DNA of 20,206 nt, from contig CALMOL010000376.1 of the NCBI GenBank assembly GCA_937871685.1, positions 1-20,206 of the forward strand, read 5' to 3'. Position 1 is the first letter of the stretch, and each line of letters opens with the position of its first letter. The notes under the pieces are model-generated. The model ran no database searches and had not been told where the DNA came from. It saw only the letters and a list, made by a program, of their open reading frames with translations. Positions 6,644-16,628 of this stretch are shown here, piece after piece. The stretch is from an uncultured Verrucomicrobiota bacterium. Lineage in GTDB: Bacteria; Verrucomicrobiota; Verrucomicrobiia; Chthoniobacterales; SZAS-18. The translations under genes and the position numbers were made by a program.

Positions 6644-7828
6644 TCAGGCCGCGTTCCGCAGGTTCAGGATGAACTCGGTCGGCTCATATCCGCGGATGAT
6701 TACGTGGGTCTGGCCGTTCTTGTGCAGGCGCACCTCGCGGTTCTGAATCTCGGGCGTCTTGGCCGGCGCGAAGAGGATGTCGTCGTGCGTGGCGTTCGCC
6801 TTCGTCTTGAACATGCTCGGCACCAGCGTGCCGCCCAGATGGTCCGAGCGGCCGGTGGCGACGTGGAAGGTGCCCAGGATCTTCTCGTCCTGGATGTCGC
6901 GGCCCGAAACCGGCAGCACCTGCGTGCCGAAGCCCAGCTCGCCCAGCGTGCCGGTCATCGGGTCGTCGCGCAGCTTGGTGTTGTGCGCTGCGACCACGGC
7001 GGCGTCGCCCGCGAGCAAATCCGCGCGCACGATGGCGCCGCCCTCGACGGTCATCAGCCCGATGGTGCCGTCCTCGTAGCGGTGCGGGAATTGGCCGTAG
7101 GCGCCCGTCGGCACGAAGTAGATCTCGCCGGCCGGCAGGTTCGCGATGTCCGGGCCGCCCTGGCAAAGGCCGTGGCTCTTCTGCGCTTCCTGCGGCAGGA
7201 GGTCGAGGTGCAGCGTGTAGTCCTTGCCGGCGTGGGAAAGGTCGATCTCCACCCAATCGGCGCGGGTCATCCCCAGGCGCATCTTCTCGGCGGTCCGGGA
7301 GATTTCCTCGTAGTTCACCGACAGGCCGCTCGCGAGGATGATCGGATTGACGCCGTGGAGCGTCGCGCCGCGGAAGCCGTATTTTTTGGCGAAGGCCGTG
7401 AGCGGCGCCGTCGCGGAATACGTGGAGATGCAGAGGATGAGCTGGTAGTTCGGGTAGATGTCCTTCTCCAGCGAGAGCTCGCGGCCGGCGGCGTCCACGC
7501 AAAGGTCGGGCAGATCGAGGTTCGAGCCGCCGGTCTTCTCGAAGGCGAACATCTCGCCGCCGCGCAGGCCGAGCTCTCCGAGCACGCGATCCTTCAGCGC
7601 GAGATAGAAATCGCGGTAGGCGTGGCCCTGGATGGTGAGCTTCGGATCCCGGAGGAAGCCGTAGTCCTTCATCCCGTGCGGGTCATCCAGGTCGATGAGG
7701 ACGGCCACGCGCTCGCCCGGCCGGGGCTTGAAGACCGTCTTCATGAGGCGCGCGAGGTCGAAGGGCGGGAACTGCTCGGTGCCGGGCGGCTTGGCGGCGG
7801 GGGCGAGGGAGGATTCGGAGTAGGACAT
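6644..7828 (-). CDS. M29-like (aminopeptidase T-type) metallopeptidase family protein
   Basis: The product is 394 residues and cytoplasmic. The C-terminal half carries the metal-site pattern of the M29/thermophilic aminopeptidase group: GEIYFVP (234-240) with E235, GTLGELGFGT (293-302) with E297, DEKILGTFHVATGRSDHLGG (314-333) with H322 and H330, and THDDILF (347-353) with H348 and D349. These would hold two divalent metals for removing N-terminal residues from peptides. The N-terminal 230 residues differ from classical AmpS/PepS, so this is probably a distinct subfamily, and activity is inferred. The ATG at 7826-7828 (MSYSESS) is chosen; the frame runs upstream to 7918, but that part does not look like protein of this family. 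Its stop faces the inverted-repeat element. Confidence 0.72.
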   Translation of the reverse strand: MSYSESSLAPAAKPPGTEQFPPFDLARLMKTVFKPRPGERVAVLIDLDDPHGMKDYGFLRDPKLTIQGHAYRDFYLALKDRVLGELGLRGGEMFAFEKTGGSNLDLPDLCVDAAGRELSLEKDIYPNYQLILCISTYSATAPLTAFAKKYGFRGATLHGVNPIILASGLSVNYEEISRTAEKMRLGMTRADWVEIDLSHAGKDYTLHLDLLPQEAQKSHGLCQGGPDIANLPAGEIYFVPTGAYGQFPHRYEDGTIGLMTVEGGAIVRADLLAGDAAVVAAHNTKLRDDPMTGTLGELGFGTQVLPVSGRDIQDEKILGTFHVATGRSDHLGGTLVPSMFKTKANATHDDILFAPAKTPEIQNREVRLHKNGQTHVIIRGYEPTEFILNLRNAA

Positions 7829-8412
7829 GGGAAAAACGCGGCGGGAGGAATGACGAATCTGTAACAACGGCGGTTTCCAAACTAACGGCGCACGGCGGCA
7901 CGGCAAAAAAAGATGCATGCACGCTCACCGCTATTCCCGTCACCACGCGCCGGCCGGCGGCGGCCCGTTTCCCGGCCGAAACCGGGTCACAAAGGCGCCG
8001 GAAGCCGGCCGGGCCATCCCTCGGCCGGGGGGTGGGGAGGGGGTCCGCTTCTGGAGAGGCGGTTTCATTAGTCGGAATGAGCCACCATTCCTTGAAATGG
8101 TGGCGTCATTCCTCGGAAGGGTGCCGTGCCTCCTCGGAATGGTGGTGCCATTCCTCGGAGTCCTGCCGTCCTTCCCTGGAATGGTGCCGTGCCTCCTGGG
8201 AAGGACGGCGTGCCTCCTGGGAAGGACGGCGTGCCTCCTGGGAAGGACGACGTCATTCCTCGGAGGCATGCCGCGATTCCTCGGAAGGACGCCGTGGCTC
8301 CTAGGAGGGGAGGGCGACTCCGAAGGGGCGTGATGTGATTCCTTGATGCCATGGCGTGGCTCCAAGAAGGCGGAGCCGGCATCCCGCCCGCCGCGGCGGG
8401 GGAGGATGGAGA
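7829..8412. other. 584-base gap: aminopeptidase upstream region plus tandem-repeat array
   Basis: The gap lies between the 3' end of the ABC-F gene and the 5' end of the aminopeptidase gene, both on the minus strand. Bases 7829-8064 should contain the aminopeptidase promoter; a run of seven A at about 7905-7911 and AT-richer DNA at 7855-7920 are visible, but no clear -35/-10 pair. Bases 8065-8378 are filled by the 21-bp repeat array. Several frames on both strands are open through it, which follows from a repeat period divisible by three, so I call no gene here. Confidence 0.6.
8065..8378. repeat. Tandem array of about fifteen 21-bp units with a TTCC-NN-GGAA dyad core
   Basis: Units follow one another in a 21-base register: 8086, 8107, 8128, 8149, 8170, 8191, 8212, 8233, 8254, 8275 and 8296, with more decayed units at 8065, 8317 (20 bases), 8337 and 8358. 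The units at 8191 and 8212 are identical, and the unit at 8233 differs by one base. The consensus is roughly (C/G)(A/C)(T/C)TCCT(C/G)GGAA followed by GG(A/T)NGCCGT. The core TTCCT-C/G-GGAA is self-complementary, and larger dyads span neighbouring units (for example CACCATT/AATGGTG at 8084-8102 and GGAATGG/CCATTCC at 8136-8154). The central units are the most alike and the edges are diverged, typical of expansion by slippage or unequal crossover. Repeats are contiguous without spacers, so it is not a CRISPR. Function is unknown. Confidence 0.88.
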
Positions 8413-10313
<1,901 letters not shown>

Positions 10314-10317
<4 letters not shown>

Positions 10318-11153
10318 TGGCCGTCCTCCCCGCCGCCGTTCAGCGGGATGCCCGCCGGCAGGAGCTTCAGCTCGCGGATCTTCGCGGCCACTCGGTCCGG
10401 CGGGCAGCGCATGAGCGCCTCGCCGACGAGGAGCGCATCGGCCCCGGCGTCGCGCGCGCGCCGGGCATCGGCGGCGGTGAAGATGCCGCTCTCGCTCACG
10501 AGCGTCACGTCGGTCGGCGCCTCCTCGGCGAGTTCCTCGGTCACGCCGAGGTCGGTGCGGAAGGTGGAAAGATCGCGGTTGTTGATCCCGATGAGCGATG
10601 CGCCTGCCTCCAGCGCGCGCTCCATCTCGTCCAGCGTGTGGACCTCCGTGAGCACGTCGAGCTGGCAGGCCGCCGCGATGTCCATGAAGCGCTGCAGGTC
10701 GTCGTCGGAGAGCGCCGCCACGATGAGCAGGATCGCGTCCGCGCCCGCCGCGCCCGCCTCGAAGACCTGCGCCTCGTCCACGATGAATTCCTTCCGCAGC
10801 ACGGGCAGCGCACCGGCCGCGCGGCGCGCCTCGCCGACGTGCTCCAGCCGCCCGCCGAAGAACGGCCCGTCGGTGAGCACCGAGATCGCGTCGGCGCCGC
10901 CCTCGGCGTAGGCCCGCGCGATGACGGCGGGATCGAAGCTGGCCGCGTCCGCGATGCTGCCCAAGGAAGGCGACGCCTGCTTCACCTCCGCAATGACCGC
11001 GAGCGAGGCATCCGGCCGGCGCTCCAGCGCGCGAGCGAGCGAGCGGAACTCGTTGCGCGCGAGCGCCACGCGGCGCAGCTCGGGCAGGCGCGGGCGGAGG
11101 AGCTCGGCCTCGGAGCGCTTGGAAGCGAGGATTTCGCGCAGGCGGTCATGCAT
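10314..11153 (-). CDS. trpC: Indole-3-glycerol-phosphate synthase TrpC
   Basis: The product is 279 residues, close to the usual 255-275. TrpC closes the ring of carboxyphenylamino-deoxyribulose phosphate to indole-glycerol phosphate in tryptophan synthesis. The beta/alpha-barrel motifs are all present: AVIAEVKQASPSLG (52-65) with catalytic K58, PVLRKEFIVDEAQ (117-129) with K121, VLTEVH (167-172) with E170, LIGINNRDLSTF (187-198), LVSESGIFT (218-226) and ALLVGEALMR (240-249). No TrpF domain is fused and no other trp gene lies nearby, so it stands outside a trp operon in this window. It is the first gene of a coupled pair with the ABC-F gene. The region upstream is shared with the divergent tRNA-Gly promoter. 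Confidence 0.94.
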
Positions 11154-11203
11154 GGGGTCGGGACGGAAGCCGCGACCCGCGAAACGGCCAGCCCAAAAAC
11201 CGC

Positions 11204-11231
11204 TTGCACGCCACGGGAGCCGTCATACTAT
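11204..11231 (+). promoter_or_regulatory. Sigma70-type promoter of tRNA-Gly
   Basis: TTGCAC at 11204-11209 and TACTAT at 11226-11231 are separated by 16 bases, close to the housekeeping consensus. Transcription would begin at about 11238, a few bases ahead of the tRNA at 11246. Spacing and placement fit a stable-RNA promoter well. Confidence 0.7.
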
Positions 11232-11245
11232 CTCCGTCCTCTCTC

Positions 11246-11317
11246 GCGGGCGTAGCTCAGTGGTAGAGCACTTCCTTGCCAAGGAAGATGTCGTGGGTTC
11301 GAATCCCATCGCCCGCT
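11246..11317 (+). tRNA. tRNA-Gly (anticodon GCC)
   Basis: A 72-base cloverleaf can be drawn by hand. The acceptor stem GCGGGCG (11246-11252) pairs with CGCCCGC (11310-11316), and U is the discriminator at 11317. The D stem is GCTC/GAGC. The anticodon stem is CTTCC/GGAAG around the loop TTGCCAA (11276-11282), giving anticodon GCC. The T stem is GTGGG/CCCAT around TTCGAAT. The 3' CCA is not encoded and must be added by the nucleotidyltransferase. It reads GGC and GGU codons, which fits the high GGC usage of the genes here. Confidence 0.97.
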
Positions 11318-11591
11318 CGCTTTCTAGGCTCGAAGTAAGCGGCAACCGGAAGAGGCAAGACGCTTTCGTCGCACCGCTTGCGTGGCGTATTACCGGTGCC
11401 TCGCTCTCCCTGAAGGAAGGGTGCAGCTTTGTTACAAAAGGAACTTGTCCCTCCGGCTGGGCTTTCTACCCTCCGCGGCTCAGTTCCAGCCGTCGTTTCT
11501 GCGAAGCTTAGCGGAAGTCAGGACGCGGTCGGCGGTGCCTCCCCGGCCGCTCCTGGACGGTGGCACCTTTCTTACCCCTCAAAAACCCATC

Positions 11592-14500
11592 ATGCCAATC
11601 GCTCGACGCAGGATCGCTTATCGCTCTGCCCTCGCCGCCTCGCTTCTCGGAGCCGCCGCCATTTCGGTCGCCCAAAACGGAAAAATGGGCGTCTCGCCGG
11701 TGATTTACCCGGACTCGCTCGCGCCGCTCGAAGAGCGCGTGGCGCCGAATCACCTCAGCCTCCTACCAGACGGGCGCGCCCACTATTTCGTGCGCCTGGG
11801 CGGAGAACCGGCCGCGCGCGTGTTCGAGGCCAACGGCAACCGCTACTTCCGATCCATGCGCTTTCTCGTGCCCGGTGGCGAAGTGGCCGCCCGTGCTCAG
11901 GCCGACGCGGCGGCAGCGACGGAGGCGATCAATTATAGTCGCACGCTCGAAACCCAGCAGATCTCGCTGGCCGCCCAGCTGCAGGCTCAGTTTTCCGCCG
12001 CGATCGTTTATCGGGGCCAGACGGCGGTGAACGGCATCGCGGTTCTGGTGCGCCCCGATCAGGTCGCCGACATCGCGGCCCTTCCCGGCGTGGTCAGCGT
12101 GGCACCCATCCGTCCCAAGAAGCCGATGGCCAACACCAGCGTCGAGTTCATGGGCACCCGGAATTTCTGGGATCCCACGCGCCTCAACGGTCACGGTGAG
12201 GGCATCGGCGTCGTGGTCATCGACACGGGCATCGACTTCGTCCACACCGCCTTCGGCGGCCCGGGCCTCAATGCCACCGGCACGCCTCTGACCGGCTACA
12301 CCTCCGGCGCCACGACGATCGACGGCTCCACTCCGGCGCGCACCTTCCCGACTGCCAAGGTCATCTGGGGATGGGACCTCGTCGGTGACGCTTACAACGG
12401 CGGCGCGGCGACTCCGCCCGTGGCCACGCCCTCGCCGGATCCGAACCCGATGGACGTCTTTGGCCACGGCACCTCGTGCGCCAGCCTCGTCGCCGCGTTT
12501 GGCACGATCAACACCGCGGCCAATGGCGCCTTCGCCGGCTCGACCTACCCCGGCCCCTGGAACGCCACCGAGCCACTCATCGTCGGCACCGGCAACAACA
12601 TCCGCACCTCCCCGGGCATCGCGCCGGGCGCGAGCCTCTACGCGCTGCGCGTGTTCGGCAACGCCGGCTCCACCTTCGTTTCGGCAGACGCCGTGGACAT
12701 CGCCACCGCCGTGCGCATCTGGCAGCTGTCCCCGGCGGGCACGCCCCTCCCGCCCAAGCTCGCCGGCCTCACGGGCGCGGCCCCCGTCCCGCGCACCCCG
12801 GTGCTGGCCATCGCCAGCATGTCGCTGGGCGATGACGCCGGTCTCGACTACCCGGGCGATCCCGACACCGACTCAGCCAACAATGCGAACGCGGCCGGGC
12901 TCAACGTGATCGCCGCCGCCGGCAACGCCTACGACAACTATTACAACGCCGGCACGCCCGCCGACGCGACGGCCGCCCTCTCCGTGGCCGCTTGCTACAA
13001 CGGCTCCGGCGGCACGACCACGGCCGACAGCATGGCCTCCTACTCTTCCCGTGGGCCGCGTCCCTCCGACAGCAAGCTGAAGCCGGACATCACCGGCCCG
13101 GCCGAGTCCGTCTCCACCGCCAACCGCAACTCCGGCACCGGCAACGCGAGCTTCAACGGCACCTCGTCCGCCACCCCGCACGTGGCCGGCGCCATGGCGT
13201 TGCTCCGCCAGTTCCGCCCCGGCTACACGGCCGAGGAATACAAGGCGCTCATCATGAACTCCGTGCGCGTCGATCCGCGCGTCTCGCCCACCGGCCTGTT
13301 CTACGGCATCTCCCGCATCGGCAATGGCCGCGTTACGCTGAACCCGGCGGATAACTTTCCCACCGCGCTCGCCATGAGCACGGACGCCGATGCGCCCGTG
13401 TCGGTCTCCTACGGCCTCGTCAGCGTGCCGGTGAGCGGCACCTTCTCGCAGGAGAAGACCGTGCGCGTGGTCAACAAGGAAAATTTCCCGCGAACTTTCA
13501 GCGTGACCTTCACCGACTGGACCACCACGCCCGGCGCGACCTACTCGCTGCCGGACGGCGGCACGGTCAGCGTGCCCGCTGGTGGCCAGGCCACGCTGCG
13601 CGTCCGCCTGAGCGTCAACGGCGGCCAGCTTCGCCACTCGCGCGACCCGCAGGCCGCCGCCAACCAGGGCGCGAGCGTCGCCCGCAACTTCGTGTCCGAG
13701 GCGGCTGGGCGCCTCCAGTTCATCGAGGTGGGCGGGTCCGGCCATTCCATGCGCCTTTCCGTGCACGGCGTGGTGCGCCCGACATCCGACCTGGCGTCCA
13801 CGCCGGCCAACCTCCCGGCCTTTGCCCGTGCCATCACGCAGTTCGTCAACCTCGGCGGCACCGGCATCAACACCGGCTCGAACACCTCCACGCTCACGAA
13901 CAATCCGGCCGACATCGCTTCGCACGCCAAGGGCTTCGAGCTCCAGTATGCGAGCAACGTTCCCCCGTCGGGCACGGTCTTCGAGCAATCGGAAATCCGC
14001 TACGTGGGCGTCACCAGCGACTTCGCGCAACGCGCCAATCCCTTCGATCCCACGGTTGCGAACAACCAGAGCGCCGTGGTCGTCTTCGCGGTGGCCATGC
14101 GCCAGGACTACGCCCTGCCCGGCGAGCTGGGCACGCAGGTGCGCGTCCTCATCGACCGCAATCGCACCGGCGCCACCGACCTCGTGGTGCGCAACTACAC
14201 CTCGAACACCAGCACCAACCAGAACGTGTATCTGGTCGGCACCAGCGCCACCGCCGGCAACGTGGCCGACGGCGTCACCGTCACGAGCACCGGCTACTAC
14301 GCCAACATCACCACCGGCGTGGCCAACAACATGTTGAACAACAACCTCGCCATGCTGCCGGTAAACCTTCGTCAGCTTGGCATCACCGCCGGGACCGCCC
14401 GCTTCAGCTACAAGGTGCAGGTCACCCGTCACGACGCGCTTGGCTACACCGTGAACTCGGAGTCACCCTGGCTGACCTACGACGTTTCGCACCCCGGCGT

Positions 14501-14933
14501 GGACGCCTCCAGCCCTACGGGCGCCGAGCCGTTCGTCCTCTCCGGCCAGCCGGGCGCCACGCTCCCGGTCGTGGTGAACCAAGCCAACTACCAGAACAAT
14601 GCCTCGCTGGGCCTGCTCATGGTCTATCCGCACAACGCGGCGGGCAACCGCACGCAGGTCGTCACCGTGGGGGCAGCCAGCGCGGCCCGCCTCGCGATCT
14701 CGGGCTTCAGCCCCGCGAGCGGTCCGGCGGGCACTCCCGTGATGATCACCGGCAGCGGCTTCAATGGTGCGACGGGGGTGGCCTTTCGCGACCAGCCCGC
14801 CGCCTTCACGGTGCAGAATGGCAACACCATCACTGCCACCGTGCCGGCCGGCGCAACGACCGGGGCGATCCGAGTCACGACGCCCGCGGGCAGCGCGACG
14901 AGCGCGAGCCTTTTCGTGGTCACCCCGCCTTGA
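11592..14933 (+). CDS. Secreted subtilisin-like serine protease (S8) with C-terminal TIG domain
   Basis: The product is 1113 residues. Residues 1-27 are a signal peptide (RRRIAYRS, then a hydrophobic core, ending SVAQ). A propeptide-like segment covers about 130-175 (YRGQTAVNGIAVLV, then ALPGVVSVAPI, the I9 inhibitor pattern). The S8 catalytic residues are D211 in VVVIDTGID, H292 in FGHGTSCA, oxyanion N445 in AAAGNAYD and S525 in GTSSATPHVAG. The region after about 580 is beta-rich with Fn3-like stretches. Residues 1036-1111 form a TIG/IPT immunoglobulin-like domain (ISGFSPASGPAGTPVMITG). It is probably an extracellular or cell-surface protease for proteins or peptides. The frame opens at 11382, but the ATG at 11592 is chosen for the signal peptide. 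A 274-base leader after the tRNA shows no clear promoter. Confidence 0.9.
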   Translation: MPIARRRIAYRSALAASLLGAAAISVAQNGKMGVSPVIYPDSLAPLEERVAPNHLSLLPDGRAHYFVRLGGEPAARVFEANGNRYFRSMRFLVPGGEVAARAQADAAAATEAINYSRTLETQQISLAAQLQAQFSAAIVYRGQTAVNGIAVLVRPDQVADIAALPGVVSVAPIRPKKPMANTSVEFMGTRNFWDPTRLNGHGEGIGVVVIDTGIDFVHTAFGGPGLNATGTPLTGYTSGATTIDGSTPARTFPTAKVIWGWDLVGDAYNGGAATPPVATPSPDPNPMDVFGHGTSCASLVAAFGTINTAANGAFAGSTYPGPWNATEPLIVGTGNNIRTSPGIAPGASLYALRVFGNAGSTFVSADAVDIATAVRIWQLSPAGTPLPPKLAGLTGAAPVPRTPVLAIASMSLGDDAGLDYPGDPDTDSANNANAAGLNVIAAAGNAYDNYYNAGTPADATAALSVAACYNGSGGTTTADSMASYSSRGPRPSDSKLKPDITGPAESVSTANRNSGTGNASFNGTSSATPHVAGAMALLRQFRPGYTAEEYKALIMNSVRVDPRVSPTGLFYGISRIGNGRVTLNPADNFPTALAMSTDADAPVSVSYGLVSVPVSGTFSQEKTVRVVNKENFPRTFSVTFTDWTTTPGATYSLPDGGTVSVPAGGQATLRVRLSVNGGQLRHSRDPQAAANQGASVARNFVSEAAGRLQFIEVGGSGHSMRLSVHGVVRPTSDLASTPANLPAFARAITQFVNLGGTGINTGSNTSTLTNNPADIASHAKGFELQYASNVPPSGTVFEQSEIRYVGVTSDFAQRANPFDPTVANNQSAVVVFAVAMRQDYALPGELGTQVRVLIDRNRTGATDLVVRNYTSNTSTNQNVYLVGTSATAGNVADGVTVTSTGYYANITTGVANNMLNNNLAMLPVNLRQLGITAGTARFSYKVQVTRHDALGYTVNSESPWLTYDVSHPGVDASSPTGAEPFVLSGQPGATLPVVVNQANYQNNASLGLLMVYPHNAAGNRTQVVTVGAASAARLAISGFSPASGPAGTPVMITGSGFNGATGVAFRDQPAAFTVQNGNTITATVPAGATTGAIRVTTPAGSATSASLFVVTPP

Positions 14934-15082
14934 TCCGCCCTTTCGTCCCAGATCCCGCCGGGGGGCCTGTCCACGCTGAAATTCCTCCTCCCTCCCGCCG
15001 GCTCCTGAGGGCGCTCGTGACCGCGGGCTTCGCGGGCGGCTCGGCCGTCACCCTGCTCCTGGCCCATTGCTGTTGCGCGTAG
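14930..15082 (+). CDS. Possible 50-residue peptide with a hydrophobic, cysteine-ended tail
   Basis: A TTG at 14930 overlaps the subtilase stop (14931-14933) and opens a 51-codon frame to TAG 15080-15082, just before the terminator. The product begins LIRPFVPDP and has a basic RRLLRALV segment. It ends in a hydrophobic helix with three adjacent cysteines (VTLLLAHCCCA), like a small tail-anchored membrane peptide. Support is limited to the stop/start overlap, the plausible topology and the position before the terminator. No family is recognised, and a chance frame is possible. Confidence 0.3.
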   Translation: MIRPFVPDPAGGPVHAEIPPPSRRLLRALVTAGFAGGSAVTLLLAHCCCA

Positions 15083-15116
15083 CTTCGCGGCCTTTCGGCC
15101 CATCGAAAACTCGGAG

Positions 15117-15150
15117 CCCCTCCGCCTTCCTGGCGGAGGGGTAATTTTTG
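15117..15150. terminator. Intrinsic terminator shared by the subtilase (+) and lipoprotein (-) genes
   Basis: A perfect 10-bp GC stem is formed by CCCCTCCGCC (15117-15126) and GGCGGAGGGG (15132-15141) with a five-base loop. It is followed on the + strand by TAATTTTTG. On the minus strand the hairpin is followed by CTCCGAGTTTTC, so it can also serve the convergent lipoprotein gene, whose stop lies about 65 bases away. Confidence 0.88.
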
Positions 15151-15205
15151 TCGGTGTGCTCGGCGTCGAAACCCCGGCGCACGGTCAGTCATGGCAGCCC
15201 TTCGG

Positions 15206-15433
15206 TCACCGCGTGCTGCCGCTTCCGGGACCTCCCGAGGTGGCGCCGCTCGCGCTGCCGCCGCTGGCGGCCATCGCCGAGCCGCCCAGCGGGCCCGGGC
15301 GCGCGCTGGTGCCGCCGCTTGAAGCCGAGCTGCCGGAAGAAGAACCCGAGGAGCCACCCATCGAGCTGCAAGCGGAGAGGGCGAGGATTGAAGAGAGCGC
15401 GAGGAAGCGCAGAGAAATGGCAAAGTATTTCAT
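15206..15433 (-). CDS. Small Ser/Gly-rich lipoprotein
   Basis: The product is 75 residues. The N-terminus MKYFAISLRF is followed by a hydrophobic core and a lipobox LSAC with the lipidated cysteine at C22. The mature part (about 54 residues) is almost entirely Ser, Gly, Ala, Thr and Pro, as in flexible surface or periplasmic tethers. No enzymatic domain is present. The ATG at 15431-15433 is chosen because it starts the signal peptide; the frame extends to 15685, but that stretch is not protein-like. It faces the subtilase across the shared terminator. Function is unknown. Confidence 0.7.
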   Translation of the reverse strand: MKYFAISLRFLALSSILALSACSSMGGSSGSSSGSSASSGGTSARPGPLGGSAMAASGGSASGATSGGPGSGSTR

Positions 15434-15759
15434 GGAATGTGGATGCGTGGTTACGCGATGGCATCGCAGCCGCGGCAATCCGGTGGTTCCCTGGGCGATG
15501 CATCCGGGCCAAGGGGCGGACCTTCGCGCAACACACCTCAGCCTAACGCGCGACCAAACCGGCAAGCTTCGTCCTTCAGGCACTTGGGAAAATCCTCGGC
15601 GGGCGGGCTTTCCCGCCACTGCAATCTTGCCGGCTTGATTGTGCGTTGGCATCAGCCGTTCCGCGTCGTCCGCGCACCGGCGCACACATCCCGGCGGAAT
15701 TTGGGAGCTTCACCCTCCGCGGTGGATCTCCGCGAATTCGTCGCCCGGCGTCGCGACAT
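15434..15759. other. 326-base gap without a recognisable gene
   Basis: This stretch separates the lipoprotein start from the cupin stop, both on the minus strand, so it should hold the lipoprotein promoter and any cupin terminator. A short dyad GGCGGG/CCCGCC at 15602-15617 is the only obvious structure; on the minus strand a TTTT follows about nine bases later, which makes a poor terminator. Open frames here look like chance GC-rich frames. Confidence 0.45.
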
Positions 15760-16263
15760 TCATCCCGCGGGCTTCCCGCATTCCTCGCCGCCATCCTTGG
15801 CGTGCGGGTGCGGGTGGAGGTCATCCACCCAGAACACTTCCTCTGGCTCCTCGGCGGGAGTGAGGTCGAGGTTCACCACCACGGGCTCCTGGCCGGAGCG
15901 GACCAGCACGCAGGAAAGCGGCTCGCCGGGGTTGGCGTTGATCTCCTGGTGGGGCACGAAGGGGGCGATGTAGATGAAGTCGCCCGGGCCGGCCTCGGCG
16001 GTGAATTCCAGCGCCTCGCCCCAGCGCATCCGCGCGCGGCCGGAGACCACGTAGATCACGCTCTCGACCGGGCCGTGGTGGTGCGCGCCGGTCTTGGCGT
16101 TGGGGTGGATGACGACGGTGCCGGCCCACAGCTTCTCGGCGCCGGTGCGCGCGTGGGTGATCGCGGCGGCGCGGTTCATGCCGGGCGTCTGCGCGGTGTT
16201 GATGTCCAGCTCGCCGGCGCGCACCACGCGCACGCCGCGAAGCTTCCAGTCGTCGGGGCTCAT
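15760..16263 (-). CDS. Cupin-domain protein
   Basis: The product is 167 residues, a single cupin barrel, cytoplasmic. Cupin motif 1 is GAHHHGPVESVIYVVSGRARMRWG (59-82), supplying candidate metal ligands H61-H63 and E67. Motif 2 is GDFIYIAPFVPHQEINA (94-110), with H105. The conserved G(X)5HXH...E and GDxxxxPxxxxH layout suggests an intact metal site, and therefore possible dioxygenase, isomerase or ligand-sensing use. The tail is acidic and His-rich (HPHPHAKDGGEE). The ATG at 16261-16263 is chosen; a TTG at 16299 would add 12 residues. It lies 65 bases after the truncated surface-protein fragment in the same direction. Confidence 0.82.
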   Translation of the reverse strand: MSPDDWKLRGVRVVRAGELDINTAQTPGMNRAAAITHARTGAEKLWAGTVVIHPNAKTGAHHHGPVESVIYVVSGRARMRWGEALEFTAEAGPGDFIYIAPFVPHQEINANPGEPLSCVLVRSGQEPVVVNLDLTPAEEPEEVFWVDDLHPHPHAKDGGEECGKPAG

Positions 16264-16328
16264 GGACACGAGGCTGGCCTCGGCGTGGCGCGGGCGCAAT
16301 CGCGGCGATCCCGGCCGCGCGTCACCGT

Positions 16329-16628
16329 TCAGAAGCTGACCACGAGCCGCAGGAAGCGATCGCCCGCGCCGGCCGAGACGGAGCCAATTCGGTAGCCGTT
16401 GGCGTCGGGCGGGGAGAGCGTGACGCTGCTGGTGGTCCAGTTTTGAAGGCCGGCGCTCGTCTGCACCGAATGGGCGACGCCGGGGCTGTCGCCGTAGAAG
16501 GAGAGGCCCAGGAATCCGTCGGCCAAGACCGCGTCGGGCAGGAAGGCGGCCAAGTTGCCGGCGGTCGGGTTGATGCCGAGCGCGTAGGCCTGCAGGAGCG
16601 TGACGCCGTCGCCGGCGGGGTCAGGGCG
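16329..16628 (-). pseudogene. Truncated C-terminal fragment of a DPDGDG-type surface/secreted protein
   Basis: A 99-codon open stretch ends at TGA 16329-16331 and is closed upstream by an in-frame stop at 16629-16631. It begins RPDPAGDGVTLLQAYALG, matching the DPDGDGxxNLLEYALGxxPT segment that precedes the C-terminal beta domain of many verrucomicrobial secreted proteins. It continues as a beta-strand domain (VQTSAGLQNWTTSSVTLSP) and ends FLRLVVSF. There is no in-frame ATG or GTG start, no signal peptide, and the N-terminal body is missing. Its 5' limit coincides with the 3' end of the GNAT gene, overlapping it by eight bases. It looks like the remnant of a larger gene cut off by a deletion or insertion. 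Confidence 0.65.

Noticed and set aside
8065..8378. CRISPR array.
   Set aside because: Units are contiguous 21-mers with no unique spacers, and no cas genes are present.
7917..8382. Open frames of 70-141 codons on both strands through the repeat array, encoding heptad-repeat peptides such as LPRRHAV or LLGRTAC.
   Set aside because: The 21-base period keeps any frame without an internal stop open, so openness is not evidence of coding. No start site with a ribosome-binding site and no domain is seen.
11318..11591. Tandem tRNA or attachment site downstream of tRNA-Gly.
   Set aside because: No second cloverleaf, integrase gene or duplicated tRNA 3' end can be seen in the window.
12873..14432. 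A 519-codon antisense frame inside the subtilase gene.
   Set aside because: It is a GC-rich shadow frame: His/Arg/Gly-rich, without motifs, while the sense strand carries an intact S8 protease.
15602..15617. GGCGGG/CCCGCC hairpin as terminator of the cupin gene.
   Set aside because: Only six pairs, and the T-run is about nine bases away on the minus strand; too weak to call.
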